Shown here piece by piece: positions 26,743 through 35,264 of a stretch of 64,000 bases of DNA. The DNA comes from Methanorbis furvi. Lineage in GTDB: Archaea; Halobacteriota; Methanomicrobia; Methanomicrobiales; Methanocorpusculaceae. The stretch lies in contig NZ_JAWDKA010000005.1 of the NCBI RefSeq assembly GCF_032714615.1, positions 124,001 through 188,000 of the forward strand, written 5' to 3'. The translations under genes and the position numbers were made by a program. The notes beneath the pieces are model-generated. The model saw nothing but the letters and a program-made list of their open reading frames with translations, did no database searches and was not told the origin of the DNA. How positions within the stretch are numbered: the first letter of the stretch is position 1; every line of letters begins with the position of its first letter.

Positions 26743-27555
26743 ATGGTTCATACCACTGAGCAGAATAGGACCTCAATACCTAAGATAATTCATCACACTT
26801 GGTTTGGAAAGGACCCTTATCCTTCCATTGTCAGAAAATGTATTTTCAGTTGGAAAAAATATCTACCTGATTATGAAATTATTCTCTGGACTGCCGACAA
26901 TTTTGACATGGATATTTGTCCTTGGATTCGAGAAGCTTATGATGCAAAAAAATATGCCTTTGTTGCTGATTATGCCCGTTTTTATTTGCTTGCTGAATAT
27001 GGTGGGTTATATCTGGATGCCGATGTGGAAATTTTGAAATGTCTGGATCCTTTGTTGAATCAAAGGGGTTTTGTTGGACGCCTTTCCTCCCCTCTCACAT
27101 ATGAATCGTTAGGGGGTGCTGTGATTGGGTCGGAAAAAGGACATCCTATTTTTTGGGAACTTGCGGATGAGTACAATGCACTCACCTTTGTTTCTGAGAC
27201 GAAAACTCTCAATACTTTTATTACTGAATCTTTTGTGATGTGCAATGTTTTTTCCCGTCATGGACTTGTCCGATCGAACTGTCTGCAATCAATAGAGGGT
27301 ATTACAATCTATCCTTACGAATATTTTCCATGGACTACTGCCCCCGGAATTTTTCAGCCGCTCAACTCAGCATATACGCTTCATCACCCATATGGTTCCT
27401 GGCTCAATGACAAAACGGGTTTTTCAAAACTTTTCCTGAAAGGAAATCGTATTGCCAATCATCATTACATATTTCTGAGCAAAATTCTTAGGAATACCAT
27501 TGGTGAGAAAAATGGAATGCGTCTGATACAATACTATCAAAAACTGCAAAAATAA
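26743..27555 (+). CDS. Glycosyltransferase family 32 (DXD sugar-binding) protein
   Basis: 270 residues from the ATG at 26743; an upstream TTG at 26716 is open but less likely. The motif order is IPKIIHHTWFGKDPYP (N-terminus), SWKKYLPDYEIILW, YARFYLLAEYGGLYLDADVEIL (the DXD motif), and a C-terminal LHHPYGSW, all as in the Och1/capsular GT32 group. It is strongly AT-rich and flanked by gene debris, consistent with a transferred glycan gene. CTATATTTAT at about 26700-26709 is a possible TATA box. Confidence 0.9.
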   Translation: MVHTTEQNRTSIPKIIHHTWFGKDPYPSIVRKCIFSWKKYLPDYEIILWTADNFDMDICPWIREAYDAKKYAFVADYARFYLLAEYGGLYLDADVEILKCLDPLLNQRGFVGRLSSPLTYESLGGAVIGSEKGHPIFWELADEYNALTFVSETKTLNTFITESFVMCNVFSRHGLVRSNCLQSIEGITIYPYEYFPWTTAPGIFQPLNSAYTLHHPYGSWLNDKTGFSKLFLKGNRIANHHYIFLSKILRNTIGEKNGMRLIQYYQKLQK

Positions 27556-27558
27556 CTT

Positions 27559-27789
27559 TTATCTCCCCATCAGCTTCTCATGCAACTCCGCTACCCGCCG
27601 CCGTGCCTCTTCAGTCATCTCAGGTTCAGCCTGAAACGAGATCGACAGAATATCACCGACAGCTACGCCCTCCGGCAACATCGAAAGAGGAACGACCGCA
27701 AACGGTCGTTCCTCTTCCGGCAGCCGGAGAAGAAGCGATGCCTTCTCCCCCTCTATTGCATCAACCGTTATCAGCAGCCTCTCACTCAT
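27559..27789 (-). CDS. DUF3006 domain protein
   Basis: 76 residues. A small beta-rich protein of the DUF3006 family (LLITVDAIEGEKASLLL, ..PLSMLPEGVAVGDIL), commonly encoded next to ComEC-like metallo-beta-lactamase proteins in bacteria and archaea. Here it overlaps that gene by 4 nt (ATGA) and lies downstream of it. The biochemical role of the family is not known. Confidence 0.82.
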   Translation of the reverse strand: MSERLLITVDAIEGEKASLLLRLPEEERPFAVVPLSMLPEGVAVGDILSISFQAEPEMTEEARRRVAELHEKLMGR

Positions 27790-28802
27790 GCTGCTGCCTG
27801 ATTTGGTACAATCACATTCTCGTAGACATGGGCTTTTCGCGTAACCACAGAGTACACATTTCCGTCTGTCGTCACAACTATATCCCCGTCCATATCGGTC
27901 CGATAAATGTGTTTCGTCATCTGCACAAACCGCTCAAGAGGCTCTTTGTGCGGATGCCCGTACTCATTGCCCTCGCCAAGGCTGATAACAATTACCGCAG
28001 GACTCACCGCGTTCAGGAATTTCTGCGTGGAAGACGTCGAACTTCCGTGATGACCTGCCTTCAGAATATCTGCATTCAGATCCTCTCCTGCCGCAAACAT
28101 TGCCTCCTCAGCCTTCTTCTCCGCATCTCCTGTTAAAAGGTAGGACACATTCTGATAGACTGCCTTGATCACAACCGAGTTCTCGTTGATGTCAGGGTTT
28201 TTGCCTGACATGATCAGATCTTTTTGCGGCGACAAAACCTCAAGTGTCACACCCTGCCAGGGCGAAGAGATCACATCCCCTGCCGCAACCACACGGTAGG
28301 GAATTTTCTGATCCAGAATATGGGTCATCAGTTTTTCATAGGTCGCCGAAGTGTGGACAACTCCGTTGTCATAGACCGTGCCCACATCGTACTTTTTCAG
28401 CACATCAAGCGCGCTGCCGATGTGATCATAATCCTGATGCGTCAGCAGCAGGAACTCAAGTCTTGTCACATTCAGCGAGTCAAGATATGCGAAAAGTTTG
28501 TCGCGCGCTTCCCTCTCTGAAGGTTTCATCGTCTCGCCCGCATCAACCAGTGCGAACTTTCCGTCTTTGGACAGAAGAATCGCATCAGCCTGTCCCACAT
28601 CGATCACATGCATCGAAAACGCGTGCTCATCCGTGATGAGAGGCGCGAGGGGGGACGAGGCCGGGCTTATCATGCCGCCGCCAAAGATCACAACACAGAC
28701 GGCAGCAGCAATCACCACCACTGCTGCTGCAATCTGCTTTGACATATTCTTTGATTTCTTCTTGTGTGACGAAGATGTTCGTCCTGATTTTTTCGCAGCC
28801 AT
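27786..28802 (-). CDS. ComEC/Rec2-like secreted metallo-beta-lactamase-fold hydrolase
   Basis: 338 residues from the ATG at 28802 (MAAKKSGRTSSSHKKKSK). The basic N-terminus is followed by one membrane segment (about 22-45), so the hydrolase domain is probably outside the membrane. Metal-binding motifs are HQDYDHIGSA (HxxxDH), LLTGDAEKKAEEAM and KAGHHGSSTS. This is the stand-alone version of the ComEC C-terminal domain, which may degrade DNA or a nucleotide. The longer frame up to 28886 adds nothing family-like and is less likely. It is divergent from the DUF457 gene. Confidence 0.85.
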   Translation of the reverse strand: MAAKKSGRTSSSHKKKSKNMSKQIAAAVVVIAAAVCVVIFGGGMISPASSPLAPLITDEHAFSMHVIDVGQADAILLSKDGKFALVDAGETMKPSEREARDKLFAYLDSLNVTRLEFLLLTHQDYDHIGSALDVLKKYDVGTVYDNGVVHTSATYEKLMTHILDQKIPYRVVAAGDVISSPWQGVTLEVLSPQKDLIMSGKNPDINENSVVIKAVYQNVSYLLTGDAEKKAEEAMFAAGEDLNADILKAGHHGSSTSSTQKFLNAVSPAVIVISLGEGNEYGHPHKEPLERFVQMTKHIYRTDMDGDIVVTTDGNVYSVVTRKAHVYENVIVPNQAAA

Positions 28803-28873
28803 AATTGGTATTCTATTTCTCTGCTGAACAGATAACCATTGATTATTTTCTCTGGACATCCAATACATACCCC

Positions 28874-29632
28874 GTGAAAGGCTCAACTCATATAATGCTC
28901 AGCCTCCTGACCGGTCTTGTCATTCTCGCTCCGATCGCGGGAATAATTGACTGGGTATGGTCGATTGTTATTCTGCTTGGTATCTTCTTTGGATCAATCG
29001 CGCCGGACGTGGACAAAGGCCGCGACTCAGCAATCTTCCACTCGGCAATTCCGGGAGCAAAAGGACGGCGGTTTTTCCTGACTCCGGTTATTGGCTACTT
29101 CCTCTACATCTTCTGCTACAAACCACTCTCGATGGTTTTTGTCGGCATCTTCGGTCAGAAAATTCTCCCAAAACAGGGACACCGTGAACTCCCGCACTCG
29201 CCGATCGGTATCATCTGCATCTCAGCACTTCTGACATTCTGGATCTGGTTATTCTGTTTTGTGCTGTCATTTATTCCGTATCTCGAATTCCTGCGCGACA
29301 ACCCTCTTATCTGGATATTCGGCGCGGCGTTTCTGCTTGGATGTTTCCTGCATCTGCTGGAGGATACCTGTGACAACTCAGGCATTCATTATCTCTATCC
29401 GTTTTCGTTCCGTCGCGTCCGGGGTACGGTTGCCAGTGACGGCAGTGACGTCAGGCCGAAGCTTTACTCCGTGATTTTACTGGTGGTTGCCGTTGTGTTG
29501 TTTTTCGGATTCCTGCTCAGCAAAATTGATGCATCGTATGCGTACTGGGCGGCATTTCTTGTGCCTGCTGCGCTCTGGATTGTGTTTCTGAAAATTTCCG
29601 GGGTGCCGGCAAAAAAAGTGGTATGGGAATAA
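28874..29632 (+). CDS. DUF457-family membrane-bound metal-dependent hydrolase
   Basis: About 252 residues with six to seven membrane helices. The N-terminal KGSTHIML and FFGSIAPDVDKGRDS match the LexA-binding/inner membrane hydrolase family (YdjM/DUF457). Further His/Asp positions are GHRELPHSPIG and LHLLEDTCDNSGIHYLYPF. GTG at 28874 puts the conserved Gly-x-x-His at residues 3-6; ATG at 28895 would remove the His. The function of the family is not established. Confidence 0.82.
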   Translation: MKGSTHIMLSLLTGLVILAPIAGIIDWVWSIVILLGIFFGSIAPDVDKGRDSAIFHSAIPGAKGRRFFLTPVIGYFLYIFCYKPLSMVFVGIFGQKILPKQGHRELPHSPIGIICISALLTFWIWLFCFVLSFIPYLEFLRDNPLIWIFGAAFLLGCFLHLLEDTCDNSGIHYLYPFSFRRVRGTVASDGSDVRPKLYSVILLVVAVVLFFGFLLSKIDASYAYWAAFLVPAALWIVFLKISGVPAKKVVWE

Positions 29633-29665
29633 CATTCTAACCTTTCAGCACCAAATATTTACAGC

Positions 29666-30865
29666 ATGTATCGCCTCGTCTGTGTTCACTGTGGTGCGGA
29701 GTATCCTCCGGACGCAATTGTGTACAACTGTGAGAAGTGCGGCCATCTTCTGGCCGTCAAATATGATCTCGATGAGATCACCATCACCCGCAAAGAACTG
29801 AACCAGCGCCCGATCTCGGTCTGGAGATACAAAGAGTTCCTGCCGGTCAGAATTGAACCGGTCACCCTGCAGGAGGGAGGAACTCCCTTGTACCATCTGA
29901 AAAAGATCGGTGAAGAGCTGGGGCTGCCGAATCTGTATGCAAAGCACGAGGGTATGAATCCGTCCGGCTCCTTTAAGGACCGCGGCATGACACTCGGTGT
30001 TTCGATGGCAAAACAGCTCGGCAAGAATATTGTTGCCTGTGCTTCAACCGGCAACACGTCTGCATCGATGGCAGTGTATGCAGCAAAGGCAGGAATGCCG
30101 TCGGTCGTTCTGCTGCCTGCAGGCCACGTGGCTCTCGGCAAGGTTGCCCAGGCACTGATGCATGGAGCGAAAGTCATCTCGATTCGCGGAAACTTTGACC
30201 GCGCTCTTGAGATGGTGCACGAGCTCTGTGTCAGCCACGGCATCTATCTGTTAAACTCCATCAACCCGTACCGGCTTGAGGGTCAGAAGACGATCGGTTT
30301 TGAGGCGGTTGATCAGCTTGGCTGTGTGCCGGACAGAATTGTTCTGCCGGTCGGCAATGCAGGAAACATCTCCGCGGTCTACAAGGGTCTGTGCGAGTGG
30401 CGCGATGTCGGTTTCATCGACACGCTGCCAATGATGACGGCCATTCAGGCCGAAGGCGCAATGCCTGTCGTCAACGCGATCAAAGGCAATCTGCCTGAAG
30501 TTGTTGTGGAGCAGAATCCTGAGACGGTTGCGTCCGCAATTCGTATCGGTGCTCCGGTAAACGCAGAGAAGGCTCTGCGTGCTATCCGCGAGACAAAGGG
30601 AACCGCAGAGTCCGTGACCGATGCAGAGATTCTTGCGATGCAGCGTGACCTTGCGCGCTATGAGGGTATCGGTGTTGAGCCGGCATCCGCTGCATCCGTT
30701 GCAGGTATCCGCAAGCTTGCCGAGCAGGGCATGCTTGATCCCAGCGAGAAAATTGTCTGTGTGGTTACCGGCCACCTGTTGAAGGATCCGGAAACGGTGA
30801 TTAAGCAATGCGCTCCGCCAATCGAGATCGACCCGACCATCGAAGCACTGCTCTCCGTGCTGTAA
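29666..30865 (+). CDS. thrC: Threonine synthase
   Basis: PLP enzyme converting O-phosphohomoserine to threonine, 399 residues. An N-terminal zinc-ribbon-like segment, CVHCGAEYPPDAIVYNCEKCG (residues 6-26), is typical of archaeal ThrC. The PLP Lys is in PSGSFKDRGM, the phosphate loop is VACASTGNTSAS, and the later glycine loop is LPVGNAGNISAVYKG. It overlaps the next gene by 58 nt, which is unusually long. Confidence 0.96.
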   Translation: MYRLVCVHCGAEYPPDAIVYNCEKCGHLLAVKYDLDEITITRKELNQRPISVWRYKEFLPVRIEPVTLQEGGTPLYHLKKIGEELGLPNLYAKHEGMNPSGSFKDRGMTLGVSMAKQLGKNIVACASTGNTSASMAVYAAKAGMPSVVLLPAGHVALGKVAQALMHGAKVISIRGNFDRALEMVHELCVSHGIYLLNSINPYRLEGQKTIGFEAVDQLGCVPDRIVLPVGNAGNISAVYKGLCEWRDVGFIDTLPMMTAIQAEGAMPVVNAIKGNLPEVVVEQNPETVASAIRIGAPVNAEKALRAIRETKGTAESVTDAEILAMQRDLARYEGIGVEPASAASVAGIRKLAEQGMLDPSEKIVCVVTGHLLKDPETVIKQCAPPIEIDPTIEALLSVL

Positions 30866-31491
30866 CTGCAGTACTGCTGATAGCTGCGCTGCTGGTGCTG
30901 CCGGTGTCCGCAAACTCTGTGGTGTATGCGGTGTCTGAAGACGGCAGCACGCTCTTCGCAGAGGCCTCTCTGGTAAACCAGAGCGGCTATCTGCTGATGT
31001 CTCCCGGTTTTATCGGGGAAGGCGGAGAGCTGAAGGCGAACAATGTTACGCTGACTGCGGAGAATGGAACAGTAGTAAATACTACGAAGAAAAATTCGAT
31101 GGAGCTTACGTTTCCCGAAGGAAATTATACGCTGACCTATGATGCTCCTATTGACGGGAACCTCATCTATGCGCAGTATCTGGTGCCGTTCAATACAACC
31201 GTTCTGCTGCCGCCTGAGTTTCATACGAATAATCTGATTCTCGGACCGGTCAGAGATGGCGGTGTGACCTATACCGGAGACGAGGCAGCCGCTCTTCTTG
31301 AAGAGATGAGTGTTGATTCTGCAAACTACGGGACGGTCGTGGTCTGGACAGAGTCCAAAGATGTGGAGATGCGGTTTTATCCGGTAAGCTATGATACATT
31401 CTTTCCGATCTTTGTCGTGGTCTGGTTAGTTATCTTCGGCATTGCCGGATACCGGTACTGGCGTCTGCGAAGAAAACCAATCTATCCATAA
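30808..31491 (+). CDS. DUF5803-like membrane-anchored protein
   Basis: 227 residues. There is an N-terminal signal (basic RSANRDRPDHR.., hydrophobic core VTAVLLIAALLVLPV), an external beta-rich domain with several Asn-x-Ser/Thr sites, a C-terminal membrane helix (about 197-217) and a basic tail, so the topology is outside domain with short cytoplasmic tail. It resembles DUF5803, a family of methanogen proteins of unknown role. Its start lies inside thrC in another frame; no later good start would keep the basic n-region, and translational coupling to thrC is likely. Confidence 0.75.
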   Translation: MRSANRDRPDHRSTALRAVTAVLLIAALLVLPVSANSVVYAVSEDGSTLFAEASLVNQSGYLLMSPGFIGEGGELKANNVTLTAENGTVVNTTKKNSMELTFPEGNYTLTYDAPIDGNLIYAQYLVPFNTTVLLPPEFHTNNLILGPVRDGGVTYTGDEAAALLEEMSVDSANYGTVVVWTESKDVEMRFYPVSYDTFFPIFVVVWLVIFGIAGYRYWRLRRKPIYP

Positions 31492-31508
31492 TTTTTTTTT
31501 GTTTTTTT
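31492..31508 (+). terminator. Oligo-T terminator after the DUF5803-like gene
   Basis: Nine T, a G, then seven T directly follow the stop codon. This is an archaeal U-rich termination signal in the convergent gap before the Yip1-like gene. Confidence 0.5.
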
Positions 31509-31585
31509 AGTCCACAGAATTTTCACAGTTCAGTGTTTTTTCGTGAACCGCTCACGATTAAAAATCTAAAAAAGTTGTTGGGAAA

Positions 31586-32221
31586 TTATCGCTGCGGCCC
31601 CATGGATACCTGTATGCCGCCTGTCTGAAGATTGTTCATTGCTTCAAGGCTTGTGTAGGTTCCCCATGCGGTGAAGGCGATCATGAGAATGATTGGGATC
31701 AGAATTGCGGTGAAGACTGCTGAGACAGGTACGTCTCCTGCTGCGGCACATCCGTATGCCCAGATGGGCACGCACCATACAAGGATCACCAGATTCAGCA
31801 CAAATCCCATCCAGCCGTCAAAAGTTCCTTTGGCCACGGCGTCAATGATCAGCGTGAGAATCGCTCCGACAAGGAGCGGCAGGGAGGCGTAACCTGTTGC
31901 GATCAGAAATGGTTTGAACCCGGATTTTGTATGGGCGATGAACTTGATGAACACAAAAAACACCAGTGCCACAATAATCCAGGAGATAAATGTCATCACA
32001 AACCCGCTGACCGCACCAATTCCCTGCATCATTCCGGCCATGTCGCCAAGACCGAGCATCTCGGCGGATGCCGCAGACTCCTGTGCACTCACCACTGCTA
32101 CGACAACTGCGTAGATGGCGGTGAACAGCACCGGCAGTTTCAGAGAGCTGGTCTTGGAAGAATCCGCAAAGAACGTTTTGGGATCAAGAAGTAAAGCAAG
32201 CACATCTGTTGCGAACGTCAT
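31586..32221 (-). CDS. Yip1-domain membrane protein
   Basis: 211 residues from the ATG at 32221. The protein has five membrane helices: SWIIVALVFFVFIKFI, YASLPLLVGAILTLIID, LVILVWCVPIWAYG and others. The pattern of short helices with a conserved Pro-rich lumenal start (LLLDPKTFFAD) matches Yip1/DUF1282-like proteins. The longer frame to 32398 overlaps porB and is not expected to be translated. It is last in the por direction and may have a separate promoter. Confidence 0.75.
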   Translation of the reverse strand: MTFATDVLALLLDPKTFFADSSKTSSLKLPVLFTAIYAVVVAVVSAQESAASAEMLGLGDMAGMMQGIGAVSGFVMTFISWIIVALVFFVFIKFIAHTKSGFKPFLIATGYASLPLLVGAILTLIIDAVAKGTFDGWMGFVLNLVILVWCVPIWAYGCAAAGDVPVSAVFTAILIPIILMIAFTAWGTYTSLEAMNNLQTGGIQVSMGPQR

Positions 32222-32270
32222 GGTCGTATATATTGACGCTCTTTGGATTAAGTATTCTGGGAAAAAAATA

Positions 32271-33161
32271 TTATTCAATGTCAATGCCGTACTTCGCGGC
32301 ATTGGCATCAGCGATCGCCTGAATTTTTGCGATCTCTGCATCGTTTCTTGTCGGCTTGAACAGGTGGCGGAACCGTTTCTGGGCCTTGAGATACTCATCG
32401 ACCGGAACGCGCTTGACCTTCTTTACCGAAGTAAGTTTGCCGTCAACGATTTCGTAACATGGCCACAGTCCGCACTCGACCGCCATTCTGCCGATTTCCA
32501 TCGTCTTCGCGCCGTCATATCCCCAGCCGGTACAGCAGGGAGCATGCACCTGAATGTAGCAGGGACCTTGCGTGTTCATCGCCTTCTCGACCTTTTTCAT
32601 CAGGTCCATCGGGTATGCCATGGTCGCGGTCGCCACATAGGGTGATCCGTGGGCAACCAGAATCTGTGGAAGATCCTTTTTCGGCCGGTTGTTTCCGGTC
32701 GAGCAGACGCCGGACGGCGAGGTCGTCGTGTCCGCATCGTAGGGTGTTGCTCCGGAACGCTGAATACCTGTGTTCATGTAGGCTTCGTTGTCATAGCAGA
32801 CATAGGTGAAGTCATGACCGCGCTCGAAAGCTCCTGAGATACAGAGCATACCGATATCAACCGTTGCCCCATCGCCGCCGATGACAAGCACCTTCTCCTT
32901 GCCGAGTCTTCCCTGCTTCTTCAGGGCAGCCTCAACACCTGATGCAACTGCTGATGCATTCTCAAAGAGCGAGTGAATCCACGGCGTCTTCCATGCAGTC
33001 TCAGGGTATGGAGTCGAAAACACCTCAAGACATCCCGTAGGACTGACAACGATCGTGTTTTCTCCGGCACCCTTCAGAATCATTCTGACCGCAGACGATG
33101 CCCCGCAGCCGCCGCAGGCGCGGTGACCGCAGTCGAAGTTTTCAATTGTACGATCTACCAT
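32271..33161 (-). CDS. porB: Pyruvate:ferredoxin oxidoreductase, beta subunit
   Basis: ThDP-binding subunit of the enzyme that makes acetyl-CoA from or to pyruvate and CO2 with ferredoxin; 296 residues. Cluster and ThDP motifs are GHRACGGCGASSAVR (first CxxC), VIGGDGATVDIGMLCISGAFERG (GDG motif), and YDNEAYMNTGIQRSG. Further Cys residues coordinate the proximal cluster, e.g. CCTGWGYDGA. The downstream partner order is porC-D-A-B, with genes one base apart or overlapping, as is usual in methanogens. Confidence 0.96.
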   Translation of the reverse strand: MVDRTIENFDCGHRACGGCGASSAVRMILKGAGENTIVVSPTGCLEVFSTPYPETAWKTPWIHSLFENASAVASGVEAALKKQGRLGKEKVLVIGGDGATVDIGMLCISGAFERGHDFTYVCYDNEAYMNTGIQRSGATPYDADTTTSPSGVCSTGNNRPKKDLPQILVAHGSPYVATATMAYPMDLMKKVEKAMNTQGPCYIQVHAPCCTGWGYDGAKTMEIGRMAVECGLWPCYEIVDGKLTSVKKVKRVPVDEYLKAQKRFRHLFKPTRNDAEIAKIQAIADANAAKYGIDIE

Positions 33162-34319
33162 TTATAACAACTCCTCGCGCAGTCCGTAGAACATATCGCC
33201 TGAACCTTTCTCGGCAAGCTCTACGATCTTCTTGATGTCTTTCTTGCGTACGTCGCGGCCGCCGAGACCAAGGACGTAGTCATAGATTGGAATGCCCAAG
33301 CCGTAGCAGGCATCCTTAACCTCAATTCCTACAGCTCCCTTTGCACCAAGACTGATGTTCTTGTCAAGCACTGCAACCGTCTTCACATGGGCAAGCGCTT
33401 TCGCAATGTCGGCTGCCGGGAACGGACGGAAGCAACGAATCTTTAACAGACCAACCTTCTTGCCTTCCGCACGCATCTCATCGATTGCGTCTTTGGTCGT
33501 TCCGCAGATCGAACCCATCGCAATGATCGCGACCTCGGCATCTTCGAGTCTGTAACCTTCGACAAGCTCGGAGTAGTCGCGGCCGAACTTTTCGCCGAAC
33601 GCTTTTCCATGCTTGCGCAGGGCATCAGCCGCGCGGTGGACTGCCTGATCATGTTCGTAGCGGAACTCAAGATAGTACTCAGGCGTTGCATACATTCCAA
33701 ACGAGATCGGATCTTTGACGTCAAGCTGCTGGTACGGATTGAAAGGACCGAGGAACTCATCAACCTCTTCCTGAGACGGAATGTCAACCGGCTCGAATAC
33801 GTGCGAGAGGATAAATCCGTCAAAGCACACAAAGGCCGGAAGCAGAATGTCGTGGTCCTCACAGATCTTGTAAGCGAGGACGTGCAGATCAACTGCTTCC
33901 TGATTGTCCTCTGCGTAGAGCTGCAGCCAACCGGAGTCTCTCATCATGATGGAGTCCTGCTGATCGTTCCAGATGGACAGCGGTGCGGAGATTGCACGGT
34001 TGGCAATACCCATCACGATTGGCAGCCGCATTCCTGCGGAGTTGAAGACCACTTCAGCCATCAGGGCAAGTCCCTGTGAGGTTGTTGCTGAGTAGACTCT
34101 GCTGCCTGCAGCAGACGCTCCGATACATGCGGAGAGTGCGGAAAACTCAGACTCCACACAGATGTACTCTGCGTCAAGCCGTCCGTCGGCAACAATTGAT
34201 GCGAGACCTTCGACGATATGGGTCTGCGGAGTGATCGGGTATGCGGAGATCACCTGCGGCCGGCAGAGACGAACGGTCTCTGCGACAGCAATGGATCCTT
34301 CCATCATCTGCAGGGGCAT
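33162..34319 (-). CDS. porA: Pyruvate:ferredoxin oxidoreductase, alpha subunit
   Basis: 385 residues. The N-terminal pyrimidine-binding domain starts MEGSIAVAETVRLCRPQVISAYPITPQT, with the ThDP-activating Glu in ICVESEFSALSACIG. Domain II continues to about residue 380 (VLDKNISLGAKGAVG, DYVLGLGGRDV). It abuts porB without a gap, and the porD stop precedes its ATG directly. It is catalytic together with PorB. Confidence 0.96.
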   Translation of the reverse strand: MPLQMMEGSIAVAETVRLCRPQVISAYPITPQTHIVEGLASIVADGRLDAEYICVESEFSALSACIGASAAGSRVYSATTSQGLALMAEVVFNSAGMRLPIVMGIANRAISAPLSIWNDQQDSIMMRDSGWLQLYAEDNQEAVDLHVLAYKICEDHDILLPAFVCFDGFILSHVFEPVDIPSQEEVDEFLGPFNPYQQLDVKDPISFGMYATPEYYLEFRYEHDQAVHRAADALRKHGKAFGEKFGRDYSELVEGYRLEDAEVAIIAMGSICGTTKDAIDEMRAEGKKVGLLKIRCFRPFPAADIAKALAHVKTVAVLDKNISLGAKGAVGIEVKDACYGLGIPIYDYVLGLGGRDVRKKDIKKIVELAEKGSGDMFYGLREELL

Positions 34320-34586
34320 TTATTTTTCCTCCTTGTGCATGGTGATCGCTTTTGCTTTGTCAGGGCACTCTTCGGCACACATGCCGCAGCCTTTGCAGAA
34401 GTCAAGATCAATCTCATAACTTTTGTCAGGCAGCTGGTTGATGCATCCTTCCGGACAGATCAGCTGGCATGTTCCGCACTTGGTACACTTTTCCTTGTCA
34501 AGAATCGGGTAATAGACCCGCCATGAACCGGTTTTGTTGTTTCTTCCCTGACCGGGTCGTGCTGTACATCCTATTCCAAGCGGCAT
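34320..34586 (-). CDS. porD: Pyruvate:ferredoxin oxidoreductase, delta (ferredoxin) subunit
   Basis: 88 residues with two 4Fe-4S motifs: CTKCGTCQLICPEGC and CKGCGMCAEECPDKA. It carries electrons between the ThDP centre and free ferredoxin. The start overlaps the porC stop by one base (TAATG junction). Confidence 0.95.
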   Translation of the reverse strand: MPLGIGCTARPGQGRNNKTGSWRVYYPILDKEKCTKCGTCQLICPEGCINQLPDKSYEIDLDFCKGCGMCAEECPDKAKAITMHKEEK

Positions 34587-35131
34587 TAGACTGCTCCCTC
34601 CTTTACCATATTGTATGCCCGCTGTGCTGCGGCGAAGTTGGTTGCCGCAAGTTTTCCGGGGAACCTCTCTTCAATTGCATCTTTGAGTGCATCTAAGGTG
34701 ATCTCACCGCTTGCTGCGGCGAATGCTCCCATCAGCGTAGTATTGGTGATGGGGAGGCCGATCTCTTCGAGAGCAATCGCTGTTGCGTCGATGACAATCA
34801 GTCTGACACCTGATGGAAGGTTGTAGTTTCCTTTCTTTTCGGTGTTGATGATTGCAATCCCACCTTCCGACATTCCCGCAAATACGTTGACGTCGTGAAT
34901 TAAGGTGCTGTCCTGTACAATTATATAATCCGGCTCGTAGATCTGGCTTCTCAGTCTGATCTTCTCGTTGCTGAACCGTACGAATGCCTGGACGGGTGCG
35001 CCGCGGCGTTCGACACCGAATGCCGGAAACGCCTGGGCGTACACTCCACCTGTGAAGGCTGCGGTAGCAATAAGTTCCGCAGCCGTGACGGATCCCTGTC
35101 CGCCTCTACCATGGATGCGTAGCTCTCTCAC
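34586..35131 (-). CDS. porC: Pyruvate:ferredoxin oxidoreductase, gamma subunit
   Basis: 181 residues beginning at GTG 35131 (MRELRIHGRGGQGSVTAAELIA, the family start). The glycine-rich GRGGQG loop and FPAFGVERRGAPVQAFVR are diagnostic. It is the first gene of porCDAB. On the minus strand TAAATTATACTGG (about 35142-35154) is a TATA candidate 12-25 nt before the start codon; leader length is therefore short or absent. Confidence 0.95.
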   Translation of the reverse strand: MRELRIHGRGGQGSVTAAELIATAAFTGGVYAQAFPAFGVERRGAPVQAFVRFSNEKIRLRSQIYEPDYIIVQDSTLIHDVNVFAGMSEGGIAIINTEKKGNYNLPSGVRLIVIDATAIALEEIGLPITNTTLMGAFAAASGEITLDALKDAIEERFPGKLAATNFAAAQRAYNMVKEGAV

Positions 35132-35264
35132 GTGAATAACCAGTATAATTTATCACGATTAATCAATATGAATCTAATGATTCCGAATATCTCGAAAAAA
35201 TTTGTCTGATTTCTAAAATAGGTGAATATGTTGGGTATTTTGGAGTTGACCTGTTTGAATGGGC

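Noticed and set aside
32225-32237. TATA box for the Yip1-like gene
   Set aside because: The TATATA element is only a few bases before the ATG at 32221, so a start 25 nt downstream would fall inside the coding region. The start codon or promoter remains uncertain.
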